Origin: JADLAT01 sp964348795 | GTDB taxonomy: Bacteria; Pseudomonadota; Alphaproteobacteria; Micavibrionales; Micavibrionaceae | Length of the DNA: 64,000 nucleotides | Assembly (NCBI GenBank): GCA_964348795.1 | Contig: CAYGDY010000009.1 | Coordinates: forward strand, 29,216 to 93,215 | Reading direction: 5' to 3' | Shown: one piece after another, positions 1-9,940 of the stretch | Layout: every line of letters begins with the position of its first letter | Numbering within the stretch: position 1 is the stretch's first letter | Notes under the pieces: generated by a model | Seen by the model: the letters and a program-made list of their open reading frames with translations, nothing else | What the model was told of the DNA's origin: nothing | Databases searched by the model: none | Program-made: the position numbers and the translations under genes

Positions 1-3000
1 CCTCGATCCCGTCATCGCCTGTTGTGTTCACTTCGTTCCCGATAATGTGCACTGTCGTGGCAAGGAAGTAGGGGGAGTAGGACTCCTCCGATACATAACG
101 CCCACGTGGCTTGGTATCTTCCAAGAAGCCCGCCAGCACATGAATGCCATCCGCGCCCCACATATCAATGTCACCGTAGTATGGTATTTCGATGATATCG
201 CCGATCCCGACATGGAATACATGGTTGTCCTGGATCAGCGTATTGCCGCTCCACAGCACCTGAATGCCATCATCAGCCGCGCCAGGCACATAAGGCTCTT
301 CCTCATCACCCAGAACGCCCACCGTGTTGCCGACGATCTCGACACTCCAGTCTTCCGGATTGTAGAGTTCGCCGATGAAGTCATATTCATCGGAGGACCC
401 ATACCCGCCATCAATCACATTCCGGACATGGATGCCATCAGCCCCGTACTCGTCATGGTAAGTGTCCTCATAAGAGTCGCTCTCTTCGGAGTATTTCGCA
501 TCCATCGCATACCCGAACCCGAAGATACCGGCATTGGTGACAAAGTTGTTGGAAATTCTGGTCCGGCCCGAGTCAATGACTTCAATCCCGTCATCGGCGG
601 TACCATCGACACGGTTCCCGTCCACCACAACCGCATAGTCACGGAAGCCGTCTTCGTACCCGATACCAGCAGGAATGCCGCTTTCACCCTGCACACCGCG
701 CACATGAATACCATCGGCACCGTAATAATCACCGGCCCCGTAATTCACGCGGTCGAATGGCGAGGACTCTGTCATGTCGGACCCGTCATAGCCGCCGATT
801 CCGGCACCCATAACCGTATTGTCCTTGATCAGGGCCGAACCGGAGTACGCCACTTCGATTCCATCGTCACCCGTTGTGTTCACGTCATTGCCGATGATTT
901 CCACCGCATAGCCGTAATACCCATCACCGCTCGCACCAGGACCATAGAAATATCCGTCATCAAAGACAGCGCTGACCGTAATCCCGTCATGCGTGTCATG
1001 CCCGATTTCATCAAAGACGATATAGGAACGGAGAAGATCCGTCATATCCTCATCACCCCAGAGCGTCCGGCGATCTTCGCCCGCAAACGGTCCCTCGGAG
1101 AGCACTTCATCAAAGTCGTATGCAGACAGGGACGTCCAGTCGATACCGGCCTGATAGACGCGATTTTCCTCACCTTCGGCATAACCGCCGATCAAGGTCC
1201 GGCCACTATAGGACACATCGATCCCGTCTCCACCCGTCCAGGCCACATCATTGCCCTGAATCACCACACTCCACTCCGAAGGCGAGGAATCGTATTCGTC
1301 GTCCTCTTCTTCGTCTTCCAGCGACAGCGTCAGGATCGGAGACTCCGCATACACGTTATCCACCTTGATCCCGTCACCATCACCCCACGTGAAGGAGAAG
1401 AAGTCATAATCAGAGTACTCATCCCATGAGTCGTCTTCCAGCGCCAACAGCACGGGGAATTCGCCAAGGAAGAGATCACCCACAGCCTCGACAGCCTCGG
1501 ATACGATTTCGCCCAGTCCGGCGAAGGAGACATCGTTGTTCACGATCCGTGTGGCCAGAGAGTCATGGACGTAAATCCCGTTATCCCCTGTCAGGGCCAC
1601 TTGGTTATCCTCGACATTCACCGGCCAGCCATAGGACGGATAGTCCACATCGGCGAATTCAATTTCAGGAATGTACTCGCCTTCCCATGTAATGCCGGAG
1701 ACTTCAATCCCGTCATCACCGGCCAGAAGAACCTTGTTCCCGAAGACGCCCGCATAGGCCCCGTTCTTGATCCGGATTCCATCATCCAGCGTCATGGAAA
1801 CACGGTTGTGCTTCACGATCGTATGATCGGTATCGACAACACGGATCCCGTCGGCATCCCACGTATCATGACCAATATGCGCGACATCGTTATCGTAGAT
1901 ATAGGTGGCGTTTCCATCCTCAACCTCGATCCCGTCATCACGGGTAAAGACAACCGAGTTCCCCCAGATCTGGGAGTCCGCTTCGGCAATGCCATAGCCA
2001 AACCCTTCGGAGTCTTCCTCATCTGCAATCGGTGGAATCACGTCAATCCCGCCCACATTGGCGACATGGATCCCGTCTGCACCGGATTCATCCCCGTTAT
2101 CGACCGTTAGACCCGCATCAAACACGCTGTTGTCATAGATAGCGACAAAGTCACCGTCCAGCGCTTCGATCCCGTCATCGCCCGTCTGGTTGATGATGTT
2201 ATACGCAATCCACGCCGAACCAAAATCATGGACCTGAATACCGTCTTCACCGGATTCATTGATCTTGTTGCCTCCGTCCACGTCATCCGTTCCAATGATC
2301 AGGTTTGTGCCGCCTTCGGCTTCAATCCCGTTTTGGCCAGCGCGATTGATCGTATTGCCAAAAATGGAAACATCGTCACTGTTTTTGCTGTAAATCCCGT
2401 TCCAGCCAGCATCATCAACGGTGTTGTAAGTAATCGTTGCAGACCCTTCCGCATCCTGATGGAAGATCCCGTCACGGCCCGTGCCATTCACGGTGTTGAA
2501 GGAAATATCCACGCCATCATTATGATCACTGTACAAGCCCCATGTGCCAGCATTGTTAACCGTGTTGACTCTCGCGTAGGAATTCGTTGTGTTTTTAAGG
2601 GCCAGACCGGACCGGATACTCCCGTTCACTATATTATCAAAAACCAGAACATCATCACCAAATTTCAGGTTCAAACCATCCCAGCGCGGTGTATCAATCA
2701 GGTTGTTCTGGATCCGGATACGATCCACCACAACGGCTTCGATCCCGTTATTGTTATTGCCTGAAATACCATTGCCGATAATGTGGTTTCTGTCAGCGAG
2801 ATCGACTCCGCCGATCGTCACATCACTGGAGTTATGAACGTCAATCCCGTCATCCAGCGCGTTCTGGATCAGGTTCGCATACACTTTCACGCGGTCACTG
2901 AGCACCACGCGTACGCCATCCTTGCTACTGTCTGTAATAATATTGTTGCGGATCACGCCGTCATGGCCTTTCAGGAAGTAAATCCCGTCATCGGCGCCTG

Positions 3001-5101
3001 TGACGGTAAAGCCGTCAATCGTGACATCATCACCCGTCACGAAAAAGCCCGGGGAAGCCGGTGCAATAATGGTTTCCGCACCCCGCGCATCATTGCCGGA
3101 AATACCAGCATTCGCGCCTTCCAGAAGGAAGTGGTTTTTGGAAACGGTCAGGCTTTCATGGAAGGTACCCGCCCCGACATGGATGGTATTGAGGCCCGTG
3201 CCCGTATTTTTGACAGCATCAATCGCCTTTTGGATTGAACCGCCCTTGTTCTGGTTCAGCTCAATCGTCCCTGTGCCGCTTGTGCGCAGGGTATTGGCCG
3301 CACCGGAATTAAAGATTTTGGAGTTTTCAATGAGGATATTCCCGCCCTGCGCGTCCAGTACGGCAGAAGGATTGATCCCTGCGATAGAGAAATTCTTACC
3401 CGTGGCATAAAAATTCCCGCCATTCGTGGAGACATTCCCATTCACCAGAACAGACTGGGACCCGATGGTCGGACCAAAAGCACCGGCAATCAGTTCAACG
3501 GCCAGTTTTCCGGCTGTGGACACAATGCCTTCGTTCAGCCACACGTCATCATGGGCCTCCATCCGCAAGGTGGCATCACCGCCCGCCGTTTTGTCGATCT
3601 GGGTCATGACCACGATATCACCCTGCTGGGTGTCGTAATCCGCCGTCCGCAATGTCACATTGGTCCCCGCATTCAAGGCCCCCTCAATCACATCATCCGT
3701 CACATAGGAATACACCGAGTTTATGATATTGAAGGGCTCTACGAGCAAATCCAGCCCGAGAGTGAGAGAAATATCCCGATTCAGCGTGTCAACAACCGCC
3801 AGGTTACGGGGGTCAAGCAACCATTCCCCTGCGACAACAGAACCATCGGCTTCCAGATAGTCCTTGCCGGACGTCTCAACCGTTCCGCCCTGACCTGCGC
3901 CCGCGCCACGCGCCGTGATCAGACCATGAAAGCCTGTGCCCACTTCGGACCAGACCACCACATCACCGCCATCGCCCTCTACCGTGGCATCAGCCCGCAA
4001 AACCGCATTGCGGTCTACATATGCGTAATCAGCCTTGGGTGTTTCGCCTTGGCCCTGATACGCGCCACCAAACTTGATATCGCCGCCGCCTTGCTGGCCG
4101 GACGCCTCGATCACCGCGCCATCGAGCGCCGCAACCGTTTTTCCGGTGACCGTCACGGTTCCGCCTGTTTTCCCTGTCGCATCCAGCGTGCCTTTCACGG
4201 CCACCGTACCGGTTTTACCAGCAGACAGAACGATTTTACCGCCCTGTACGCTAGCGGAAGACACATCCACCAGACCATCGACATTGATCAGATTATCCAC
4301 GACATGCCCCGCAGTAGACGTTGTCATCTGGACAACGCCGCCCTGCGCGTGAATGGCACCGGAATTTTCAATTCTGGCCGCCACATCGCTTGGCACTTCG
4401 ATTTCAAAGAGGTTATCGCCGTAAGGGTCCATCGTGACTTTGTTGCCGGAAGCCAGCGCCACAGTCCCCATTTTTGCATTGATCACGCCGCTATGGGATA
4501 CGGAAGGGGCCACAAACGCGGCCAGTCCGGAATCTGCCACATTGACCTGACCTTGCAGATCAATACGCGCATCGGGGTTTCCATCCACATTCACAAACGT
4601 GTAGTTTCCAAAGGCGTTGTTGATGATCTGGTCATTGCTGACATCACCTGTCGTGGCGACAAGACCGCCCACATCCACCTGAGAATTCTGCCCGAAAAAC
4701 ACGCCATTCCGGTCAACAATCAAAACGCGGCCATTGGCGTTCAGGGCGCCCAGAATACGGGTCGGGTCGGAGTCCAACGAGGCTTTCGCGGCAAACAACG
4801 AATTCGCGCTATTTTGCTTGATATTGACTGAGTATCCTTCCGGAATGCTCAAATGGCCGGAACGCCCGACATAAATATCGCTGTGTTGCAGGATATTCGT
4901 CTGCGTACTGTTGGAGGTATCAATGGCGATCGTGCCATGCTCGTCCGTGAAATCGCTCCAAGGCGCCGTATCGGCAAAAGCCGGAGTCGCCGCGAACAGG
5001 GCCAGACCTGCAACCGTCAAAGCGGAAGAAGAAAGTAAAAACTTGGCAGAAGATCCGAGGCTGGAAACTCCTGATTTTTTCGTTTTATGCGATATTTTCA
5101 T
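1..5101 (-). CDS. Two-partner-secretion (filamentous haemagglutinin-type) exoprotein, N-terminal part; 3' end beyond window
   Basis: A single minus-strand frame stays open from the ATG at 5101 to the window edge, at least 1,700 codons; I confirmed the same frame at the start, near 2985, near 2170 and at the edge. GAGG lies just upstream of the ATG. Residues 1-43 form a long basic and hydrophobic signal peptide ending AFA. A haemagglutination-activity (TPS) domain follows, with the hallmark motif NGVFFGQNSQ and later VALASGNKV, the part a TpsB outer-membrane transporter recognises. From about residue 700 the protein is a repetitive, Asp/Gly/Asn-rich right-handed beta-helix whose rungs repeatedly carry DDGIE or close variants, encoded by about twenty copies of an atcccgtcat-like string on the plus strand. 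Likely a secreted adhesin. No TpsB partner is visible; it may lie beyond position 1. Confidence 0.85.
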   Translation of the reverse strand, partial: MKISHKTKKSGVSSLGSSAKFLLSSSALTVAGLALFAATPAFADTAPWSDFTDEHGTIAIDTSNSTQTNILQHSDIYVGRSGHLSIPEGYSVNIKQNSANSLFAAKASLDSDPTRILGALNANGRVLIVDRNGVFFGQNSQVDVGGLVATTGDVSNDQIINNAFGNYTFVNVDGNPDARIDLQGQVNVADSGLAAFVAPSVSHSGVINAKMGTVALASGNKVTMDPYGDNLFEIEVPSDVAARIENSGAIHAQGGVVQMTTSTAGHVVDNLINVDGLVDVSSASVQGGKIVLSAGKTGTVAVKGTLDATGKTGGTVTVTGKTVAALDGAVIEASGQQGGGDIKFGGAYQGQGETPKADYAYVDRNAVLRADATVEGDGGDVVVWSEVGTGFHGLITARGAGAGQGGTVETSGKDYLEADGSVVAGEWLLDPRNLAVVDTLNRDISLTLGLDLLVEPFNIINSVYSYVTDDVIEGALNAGTNVTLRTADYDTQQGDIVVMTQIDKTAGGDATLRMEAHDDVWLNEGIVSTAGKLAVELIAGAFGPTIGSQSVLVNGNVSTNGGNFYATGKNFSIAGINPSAVLDAQGGNILIENSKIFNSGAANTLRTSGTGTIELNQNKGGSIQKAIDAVKNTGTGLNTIHVGAGTFHESLTVSKNHFLLEGANAGISGNDARGAETIIAPASPGFFVTGDDVTIDGFTVTGADDGIYFLKGHDGVIRNNIITDSSKDGVRVVLSDRVKVYANLIQNALDDGIDVHNSSDVTIGGVDLADRNHIIGNGISGNNNNGIEAVVVDRIRIQNNLIDTPRWDGLNLKFGDDVLVFDNIVNGSIRSGLALKNTTNSYARVNTVNNAGTWGLYSDHNDGVDISFNTVNGTGRDGIFHQDAEGSATITYNTVDDAGWNGIYSKNSDDVSIFGNTINRAGQNGIEAEGGTNLIIGTDDVDGGNKINESGEDGIQVHDFGSAWIAYNIINQTGDDGIEALDGDFVAIYDNSVFDAGLTVDNGDESGADGIHVANVGGIDVIPPIADEEDSEGFGYGIAEADSQIWGNSVVFTRDDGIEVEDGNATYIYDNDVAHIGHDTWDADGIRVVDTDHTIVKHNRVSMTLDDGIRIKNGAYAGVFGNKVLLAGDDGIEVSGITWEGEYIPEIEFADVDYPSYGWPVNVEDNQVALTGDNGIYVHDSLATRIVNNDVSFAGLGEIVSEAVEAVGDLFLGEFPVLLALEDDSWDEYSDYDFFSFTWGDGDGIKVDNVYAESPILTLSLEDEEEDDEYDSSPSEWSVVIQGNDVAWTGGDGIDVSYSGRTLIGGYAEGEENRVYQAGIDWTSLSAYDFDEVLSEGPFAGEDRRTLWGDEDMTDLLRSYIVFDEIGHDTHDGITVSAVFDDGYFYGPGASGDGYYGYAVEIIGNDVNTTGDDGIEVAYSGSALIKDNTVMGAGIGGYDGSDMTESSPFDRVNYGAGDYYGADGIHVRGVQGESGIPAGIGYEDGFRDYAVVVDGNRVDGTADDGIEVIDSGRTRISNNFVTNAGIFGFGYAMDAKYSEESDSYEDTYHDEYGADGIHVRNVIDGGYGSSDEYDFIGELYNPEDWSVEIVGNTVGVLGDEEEPYVPGAADDGIQVLWSGNTLIQDNHVFHVGIGDIIEIPYYGDIDMWGADGIHVLAGFLEDTKPRGRYVSEESYSPYFLATTVHIIGNEVNTTGDDGIE

Positions 5102-5378
5102 GTCGTCCTCACTGTTCAATGTTACAGGTGTCTTATGTGTCCCGATTTTGCGTCTGAAATCATGTCTGACAACGCGAAAATCCTATGCAAATGCAATATC
5201 AAAGGGCCCTTTTGACAAGCCAAAGTCGTCCTACAATTTCAGATATTACACGCCCATAAAGCACTTTTTTCTTTTGAATGCAAGACAATATTGCACATTA
5301 AAAAGATTTTACTTCGCCTCGAAGCCCAAAGCACCCGTGGAAGCGCAGTGGCCTCGGGAAAAATTCTATGAAAATATT

Positions 5379-6095
5379 CTATGACAACAAATCATCCTGC
5401 CGGAGCGCCCCCATAATCCCGCGAAGCAGGGGGACGGAAATCGGTCGTTTTTGTGCCAGAGCCACCCTGTCGGCGTGCATGACAATGTCCCGCGCCGCAG
5501 AAAACGAACGCTCCATACGGGGGAGTAGATAACGTATCACATCATTTCCAACACGCAACTGTCTGTCACTGAACAGTTTTATAAGAACAGATGCCAGCAG
5601 GACCTCGTCAGGCGGGCGGATCTCGGCCAGAGGCGCGGCCCGAAACCGCGAGGCCAGATCGGCAATCGAAAACTCCGCCTGTGACGGGGTCATCCGGCCC
5701 GTACACAGGAACGAGCGCCCTTCTTCCTTGAAGATATTATACAGGTGAAACAGGGCGGTTTCGGCCTCGGGCGCGCCAAACCACGCATCCACCCCTTCCA
5801 GCACCAGATGCCGACCCTGCGCGGCCAGCGCTTCGGCGCCCTGCGTCATGAGGGTTTCGGGACGAAGAGACACCGCCTGCGCCTTGTCCTGCCACATGGC
5901 CGCCAGATGGGTTTTACCGCTAGCCGCCGGACCGCTCAAAAACAGGAGCGGCGCGGACCAGTCCGGCCAGCGGTCAATCCACTGCACCGCCGCCTGATTG
6001 CTGGGCCCAATCAGAAAATGCGCCCGTCCCATCACAGGCCGCATCTCAAGCGCAAGGGGAATCTGGGCAGGCCTGTGCATCATCGCTTCTTTCAA
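5379..6095 (-). CDS. hdaA: DnaA-related regulatory protein HdaA
   Basis: 238-residue DnaA-like AAA+ protein that, with the DNA-bound sliding clamp, stimulates ATP hydrolysis by DnaA and so prevents re-initiation of replication. The N-terminal QIPLAL (residues 11-16) resembles the clamp-binding motif of Hda proteins. A Walker A loop GPAASGKT lies at 55-62, followed by a Walker B-like strand (LVLEGVDAW) and an arginine-containing sensor region (SRFRAAPL). Like other Hda proteins it lacks the DnaA DNA-binding domain. The start overlaps the stop of the upstream permease gene by ATGA, implying translational coupling. A perM / hda / DUF2066 / purMN neighbourhood is common in Proteobacteria, which supports the call. 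Confidence 0.85.
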   Translation of the reverse strand: MKEAMMHRPAQIPLALEMRPVMGRAHFLIGPSNQAAVQWIDRWPDWSAPLLFLSGPAASGKTHLAAMWQDKAQAVSLRPETLMTQGAEALAAQGRHLVLEGVDAWFGAPEAETALFHLYNIFKEEGRSFLCTGRMTPSQAEFSIADLASRFRAAPLAEIRPPDEVLLASVLIKLFSDRQLRVGNDVIRYLLPRMERSFSAARDIVMHADRVALAQKRPISVPLLRGIMGALRQDDLLS

Positions 6096-7180
6096 GACCC
6101 CTCCTCAACGCCCTGTTTGGATAAGGAAACATCGCCCCCGTAATAGGGACTCCCCCTGTAGAATGAGATCAGGGCTGACAATAGCACACTCAGGATGGCG
6201 GCCACCGGTATCGCCAGAAAGACCCCCAAAAACCCGCACACTCTCCCGCCCGCCATCAGGGAGAAAAACACCCAGAGCGGATGAAGCCCCACACGATCCC
6301 CAACCAGACGCGGGGTAAGAACGTTCCCCTCGATGATCTGGCCCGTCACAAATACACTCCCGATCAGCGCTACATACGACCATTCCCCGCTTTGAGCCCA
6401 AGCCATACCAACCCCCACAGCGCCCCCCAAAAGAGGCCCTGCAAAAGGCACGATGGACACCAGCCCCGCACTCAGACCGATCAAAAATCCGTATGGCAGG
6501 CCCGCCACAGCCAGACAGACCGCATAAAAGACCGCCAGAAACAGCGCTACCATAATCTGCCCCCGAATAAAGGCCGAGACTTTTTCATCCATTTTCTGCA
6601 GAAGACCCAGAAGGAAGACCTTGCGCCGGCGGGGAAGCATCTCCTCCCCCCAGTGACACAGGGCCGGCCATTCCAACAAAAAGAAATAGGCGGCGACCGG
6701 TGTCAAGAGACAGGCAGAAATCACATGAAAAAACGCCTGCCCGCCCGCCACGAGAGAAGACATCACAGATCCCGCCACCGTCCCCATCGCGCCCATATGG
6801 TCCTGCATCCATTCGGACAGCCCCGCACTCTGGCCTGTCACAGGCACGCCATACCGCGAGAAGTACGGCAAAGCCAGATCCAGCGCCCGCTGATAATACA
6901 AAGGCACCTCTTTCAGAAACTGCAGAACCTGATACGACAAAAACGGAACCATCAGCACCAGAAATAAAGCCACAAGCACGAAAAACACACCGGAGATCAA
7001 GCCAACAGCCCAGCCCCGTTTCATCCCCCGTCGGGCAAAACCTTCCACAACAGGATTGAGAAGGTAGGCCACGGCCGCCCCCAGCACAAACGGGAACAAC
7101 ACTTCATTGAAAATAAATATAAAAGCCAGAAGCCCGCACACCACGGCGCTCCAGAAATACACCTGACACCTGAACGTCAT
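6092..7180 (-). CDS. AI-2E family transporter (PerM/YdgG-like membrane protein)
   Basis: 362-residue polytopic inner-membrane protein of the AI-2E transporter family (PF01594). The N-terminus has two close hydrophobic segments (about residues 9-40), then a third near 58-85, a periplasmic or cytosolic loop, and a C-terminal block of hydrophobic segments containing glycine-rich stretches typical of the family (GLVSIVPFAGPLLGG). Family members include the E. coli quorum-signal exporter TqsA and Na+/H+ antiporters, so the substrate cannot be deduced. It is the first gene of a two-gene unit with hdaA (ATGA overlap), which argues for a housekeeping rather than a quorum-sensing role. Confidence 0.8.
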   Translation of the reverse strand: MTFRCQVYFWSAVVCGLLAFIFIFNEVLFPFVLGAAVAYLLNPVVEGFARRGMKRGWAVGLISGVFFVLVALFLVLMVPFLSYQVLQFLKEVPLYYQRALDLALPYFSRYGVPVTGQSAGLSEWMQDHMGAMGTVAGSVMSSLVAGGQAFFHVISACLLTPVAAYFFLLEWPALCHWGEEMLPRRRKVFLLGLLQKMDEKVSAFIRGQIMVALFLAVFYAVCLAVAGLPYGFLIGLSAGLVSIVPFAGPLLGGAVGVGMAWAQSGEWSYVALIGSVFVTGQIIEGNVLTPRLVGDRVGLHPLWVFFSLMAGGRVCGFLGVFLAIPVAAILSVLLSALISFYRGSPYYGGDVSLSKQGVEEGS

Positions 7181-7324
7181 CGTTTGTGCTCCAAATAAAT
7201 TTTGATGAGAACGATGCCAGGAAAAAACGCACGGAAAAAGGCAAGTGTCCTTTGAGGGACATGCGTTTTAAGTACGTTTTTGACACAGCAGAGTTCCATC
7301 AAAAGTCCTCTTTACGGATCAGTT

Positions 7325-8764
7325 CTAAAAATGCCATTCACGGGATTGCGGTTTTTCCGGCGCAACCGCGCCGCCGCCGCCCGCCTGCGGTGCAATATTC
7401 TCCGCCGAAGCTTCCCCCTGCAGGGACAGGTCATAGACCGGCGTACCCAGCGCCGCCGTTTGTCCTCGCGGGGATTGCGCCAAGACCAGCCCCGCCTGCG
7501 CCAGCGCCGCCTGCAACGCCATCCGGTTCCCGTGATGCGCCAGATCCAGATAGGCTTCGCGGGGCGACAGCGCTTTCAGGGACATATTATAGACCCCTGA
7601 CACCCGCGCCAGCGCCTTCTGGACATTCGCCCACTCCCCCAAAGACCCGAACGCCACCCGCACCGTTGTGACCCCCTGATGGTCGCCCTCTTGCGCCTCT
7701 CCCCGAGGGAAAGTTGTTTCGATCGCCATATTTCGCGCCGGAACTGCCGGCGCAGGCTCCGCCGCCAGCGCCTCTTGCGGAACCGCCTCTGCCGTCTTTT
7801 GCCATCCAGACTGGAACACCTGCCGGACCATCGCCACAGCTCCGCCATACAGGCTGGCCTCGTCCTGCCCTGTGGCGGAAAACATCCGCTTGGTTGTGAC
7901 GTAGGCCGGCCCACCGCCTGTAGCACTGTAAATTTTTATATCCAGCCCCTCCGGCACCCTTCTGGCGACCAACACCACGGCAGAGTCCGCCCCGTAACGC
8001 TGGACCAGCGCCGTCATATTGCGGGGATCGTAATGCAGGGCTTCGTCATCCCCGACCGCGCTGACATCCGCCAGATCCCCCATGGGCACGATCAGGGGAA
8101 TCGGCCCTATCCCCAGATCGGACGCACTGGCCCACGCCTTGAGAAACCCGTTGGCAGGTGTCCATAACTGCAGGCGCCCGTCCGCGTCTTCCAAAAACGG
8201 CAGGACCAGCAAAGGCCCTTGCGCCTGCGCGCTGTGCCCCTCTGGAACCGCCTGATCCTGTGAAGGGGCCTGCGCCCCGATACCGACCGGAGCCTCTTGC
8301 TCCTGGGCGACCTGCGCCGGCCCCGCCATCTCCGTATTCACGGCAAGCCCCTGCTGACCGAAATACTGCCGGACGGCCTGTTCGTCAAAGCGGAACGTAT
8401 AGGTCCCAATATACCGCTTGCTGGAGAGTTTTTCGCTGGTCACCTCATAATCTTGAATCATCGGGGCGAGCACGGCAGGCGCAGGGGCAGGAACCGTGTG
8501 ACCGGACGGCCCTGTTTTTTCCGCCAGCGCCAAAAAAGCCTTGACCTGCGCCTGTGCAAAGGCGTTTTCCCGCGCTTTCAGGGCATTTTCAGCCGTCTCG
8601 TCCACAACGATATTCTCCACCGTGAAAGGGGACACCTCGACTGTTGCCGTTTCCGCAGGCGTGAGGACCTGCGCCTGCACGGGGGAGGGCACCCACAGGC
8701 CTGCCAAAAAAGACACGCAAAGCCCTGTACGCACAAACAGAAAAGTCCTATACAAAAGAGCCAT
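7325..8764 (-). CDS. DUF2066 domain-containing periplasmic protein
   Basis: 479 residues from the ATG at 8764. This start is chosen because it gives a signal peptide (MALLYRTF, a hydrophobic core, then PSPVQAQ) and leaves purM, which reads the other way, free. An upstream extension of the same frame would run through purM. The mature N-terminus (AENALKARENAFAQAQVKAF) and the later RYIGTYTFRFDEQAVRQYF fit the DUF2066 family, a predicted periplasmic protein often encoded next to purM or hda. The middle part is rich in Gln, Ala and Pro; the C-terminal half looks like a repeated alpha/beta domain. Function unknown. The gene is divergent from purM with about 100 bases between starts, a likely shared promoter region. 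Confidence 0.75.
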   Translation of the reverse strand: MALLYRTFLFVRTGLCVSFLAGLWVPSPVQAQVLTPAETATVEVSPFTVENIVVDETAENALKARENAFAQAQVKAFLALAEKTGPSGHTVPAPAPAVLAPMIQDYEVTSEKLSSKRYIGTYTFRFDEQAVRQYFGQQGLAVNTEMAGPAQVAQEQEAPVGIGAQAPSQDQAVPEGHSAQAQGPLLVLPFLEDADGRLQLWTPANGFLKAWASASDLGIGPIPLIVPMGDLADVSAVGDDEALHYDPRNMTALVQRYGADSAVVLVARRVPEGLDIKIYSATGGGPAYVTTKRMFSATGQDEASLYGGAVAMVRQVFQSGWQKTAEAVPQEALAAEPAPAVPARNMAIETTFPRGEAQEGDHQGVTTVRVAFGSLGEWANVQKALARVSGVYNMSLKALSPREAYLDLAHHGNRMALQAALAQAGLVLAQSPRGQTAALGTPVYDLSLQGEASAENIAPQAGGGGAVAPEKPQSREWHF

Positions 8765-8863
8765 GGAAATTTTCCCTGTTTTTAAAGTCTGGAAGCCTGT
8801 ATGCTTATACTCTTCCTGCGCATTGAATTGAAGTACTATTTTTGAAGAGTGATTGATACAAAC

Positions 8864-9940
8864 ATGAATGAAACCGCCTATAAACAATCCGGTGTGGATA
8901 TTGAGGCCGCCGCAGAGCTGGTTGAAAATATCAAGCCCCATATCCAAAAAACAAACCGCACGGGGGTGATGAGCGGGATCGGGGGGTTCGGCGCGCTGTT
9001 CGACCTCAAAGCCACAGGATACAAGGATCCTGTACTGGTCTCCGGCACAGACGGCGTAGGGACAAAAATCAAAATTGCAATCGAGACAGGGCATCACGAT
9101 ACCATCGGGATCGATGCCGTGGCCATGTGCGTCAACGATGTGGTTGTACAGGGCGCGGAACCTTTGTTTTTCCTCGATTACTTCGCCACAGGCAAACTGG
9201 ATACCGGCGTGGCCGAGGCCGTCATCAAGGGCGTTGCCAAAGGATGCGAAATCGCGGGCTGTGCCTTGATTGGCGGGGAAACTGCCGAAATGCCAGGCCT
9301 GTATGCCACGGGCGATTACGATCTGGCAGGCTTTACCGTCGGCGCGGTCGAGCGGGAGAACATTATCACAGGCGACACCATCACCGCCGGCGATTCCATT
9401 CTGGCTCTGGCCTCCAGCGGCCTGCACTCCAACGGATTTTCGCTGGTGCGGCATCTGATCAAAACCACACAGAGCGAAGATTACACGTCTCCCGCGCCCT
9501 TTGCCCGCGAGCAAACACTGGCGGAAGCCCTGCTCATCCCCACAAGAATTTATGTGAAATCTATCCTGTCCGCCCTGTCACATCATCCCCGTAGCATCAA
9601 AGGGCTGGCACATATTACCGGCGGCGGGTTACTCGAAAATGTGCCCCGCATTCTGCCCGCCACCGTCTGCGCAGAGATTGATACCGGCGCATGGACGCTC
9701 CCGCCTGTCTTTCGCTGGCTGATGCAGATCGGCAAACTGACCCCGCGCGATATGGGCGCCACCCTCAACGCCGGAATCGGGATGGTGGTGATCTGCGCCC
9801 CCGCACACAAGGACGCGCTGACAGAGCATTTCCAGAACAACGGCGAAACGGTTTACGACATCGGCACCATCCGCCCCCGCACGGACGGCGGGCCACGGGT
9901 CATCCTGAAACAGGCGGACACGCACTGGGCTGGCGCATGA
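8864..9940 (+). CDS. purM: Phosphoribosylformylglycinamidine cyclo-ligase
   Basis: AIR synthetase, which catalyses ATP-dependent ring closure of FGAM to AIR in purine synthesis; cytosolic homodimer. Family signatures are present: YKQSGVDIEAA near the start, VSGTDGVGTKIKIA, the substrate-binding GGETAEMPGLY, and SSGLHSNGFSLVR. The ATG at 8864 gives 358 residues, close to the family length; a GTG at 8849 in the same frame is an alternative. The stop overlaps the purN start as ATGA, so purM and purN form a translationally coupled operon. Confidence 0.93.
   Translation: MNETAYKQSGVDIEAAAELVENIKPHIQKTNRTGVMSGIGGFGALFDLKATGYKDPVLVSGTDGVGTKIKIAIETGHHDTIGIDAVAMCVNDVVVQGAEPLFFLDYFATGKLDTGVAEAVIKGVAKGCEIAGCALIGGETAEMPGLYATGDYDLAGFTVGAVERENIITGDTITAGDSILALASSGLHSNGFSLVRHLIKTTQSEDYTSPAPFAREQTLAEALLIPTRIYVKSILSALSHHPRSIKGLAHITGGGLLENVPRILPATVCAEIDTGAWTLPPVFRWLMQIGKLTPRDMGATLNAGIGMVVICAPAHKDALTEHFQNNGETVYDIGTIRPRTDGGPRVILKQADTHWAGA

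Noticed and set aside
47..4831. Several long plus-strand reading frames (47-1429, 1565-2110, 2228-2764, 3551-4831)
   Set aside because: They are antisense to the repetitive adhesin gene, whose lack of certain codons keeps this frame open. Their peptides show no signal, motif or start context, while the minus-strand frame gives a signal peptide and a TPS domain.
5200..5235. AAAGGGCCCTTTT palindrome upstream of the adhesin gene as a terminator or operator
   Set aside because: It has no loop and no T-run, and no regulator nearby; too little to support a call.
8765..9514. Upstream extension of the DUF2066 reading frame
   Set aside because: It would run antisense through most of purM. The ATG at 8764 begins a proper signal peptide.
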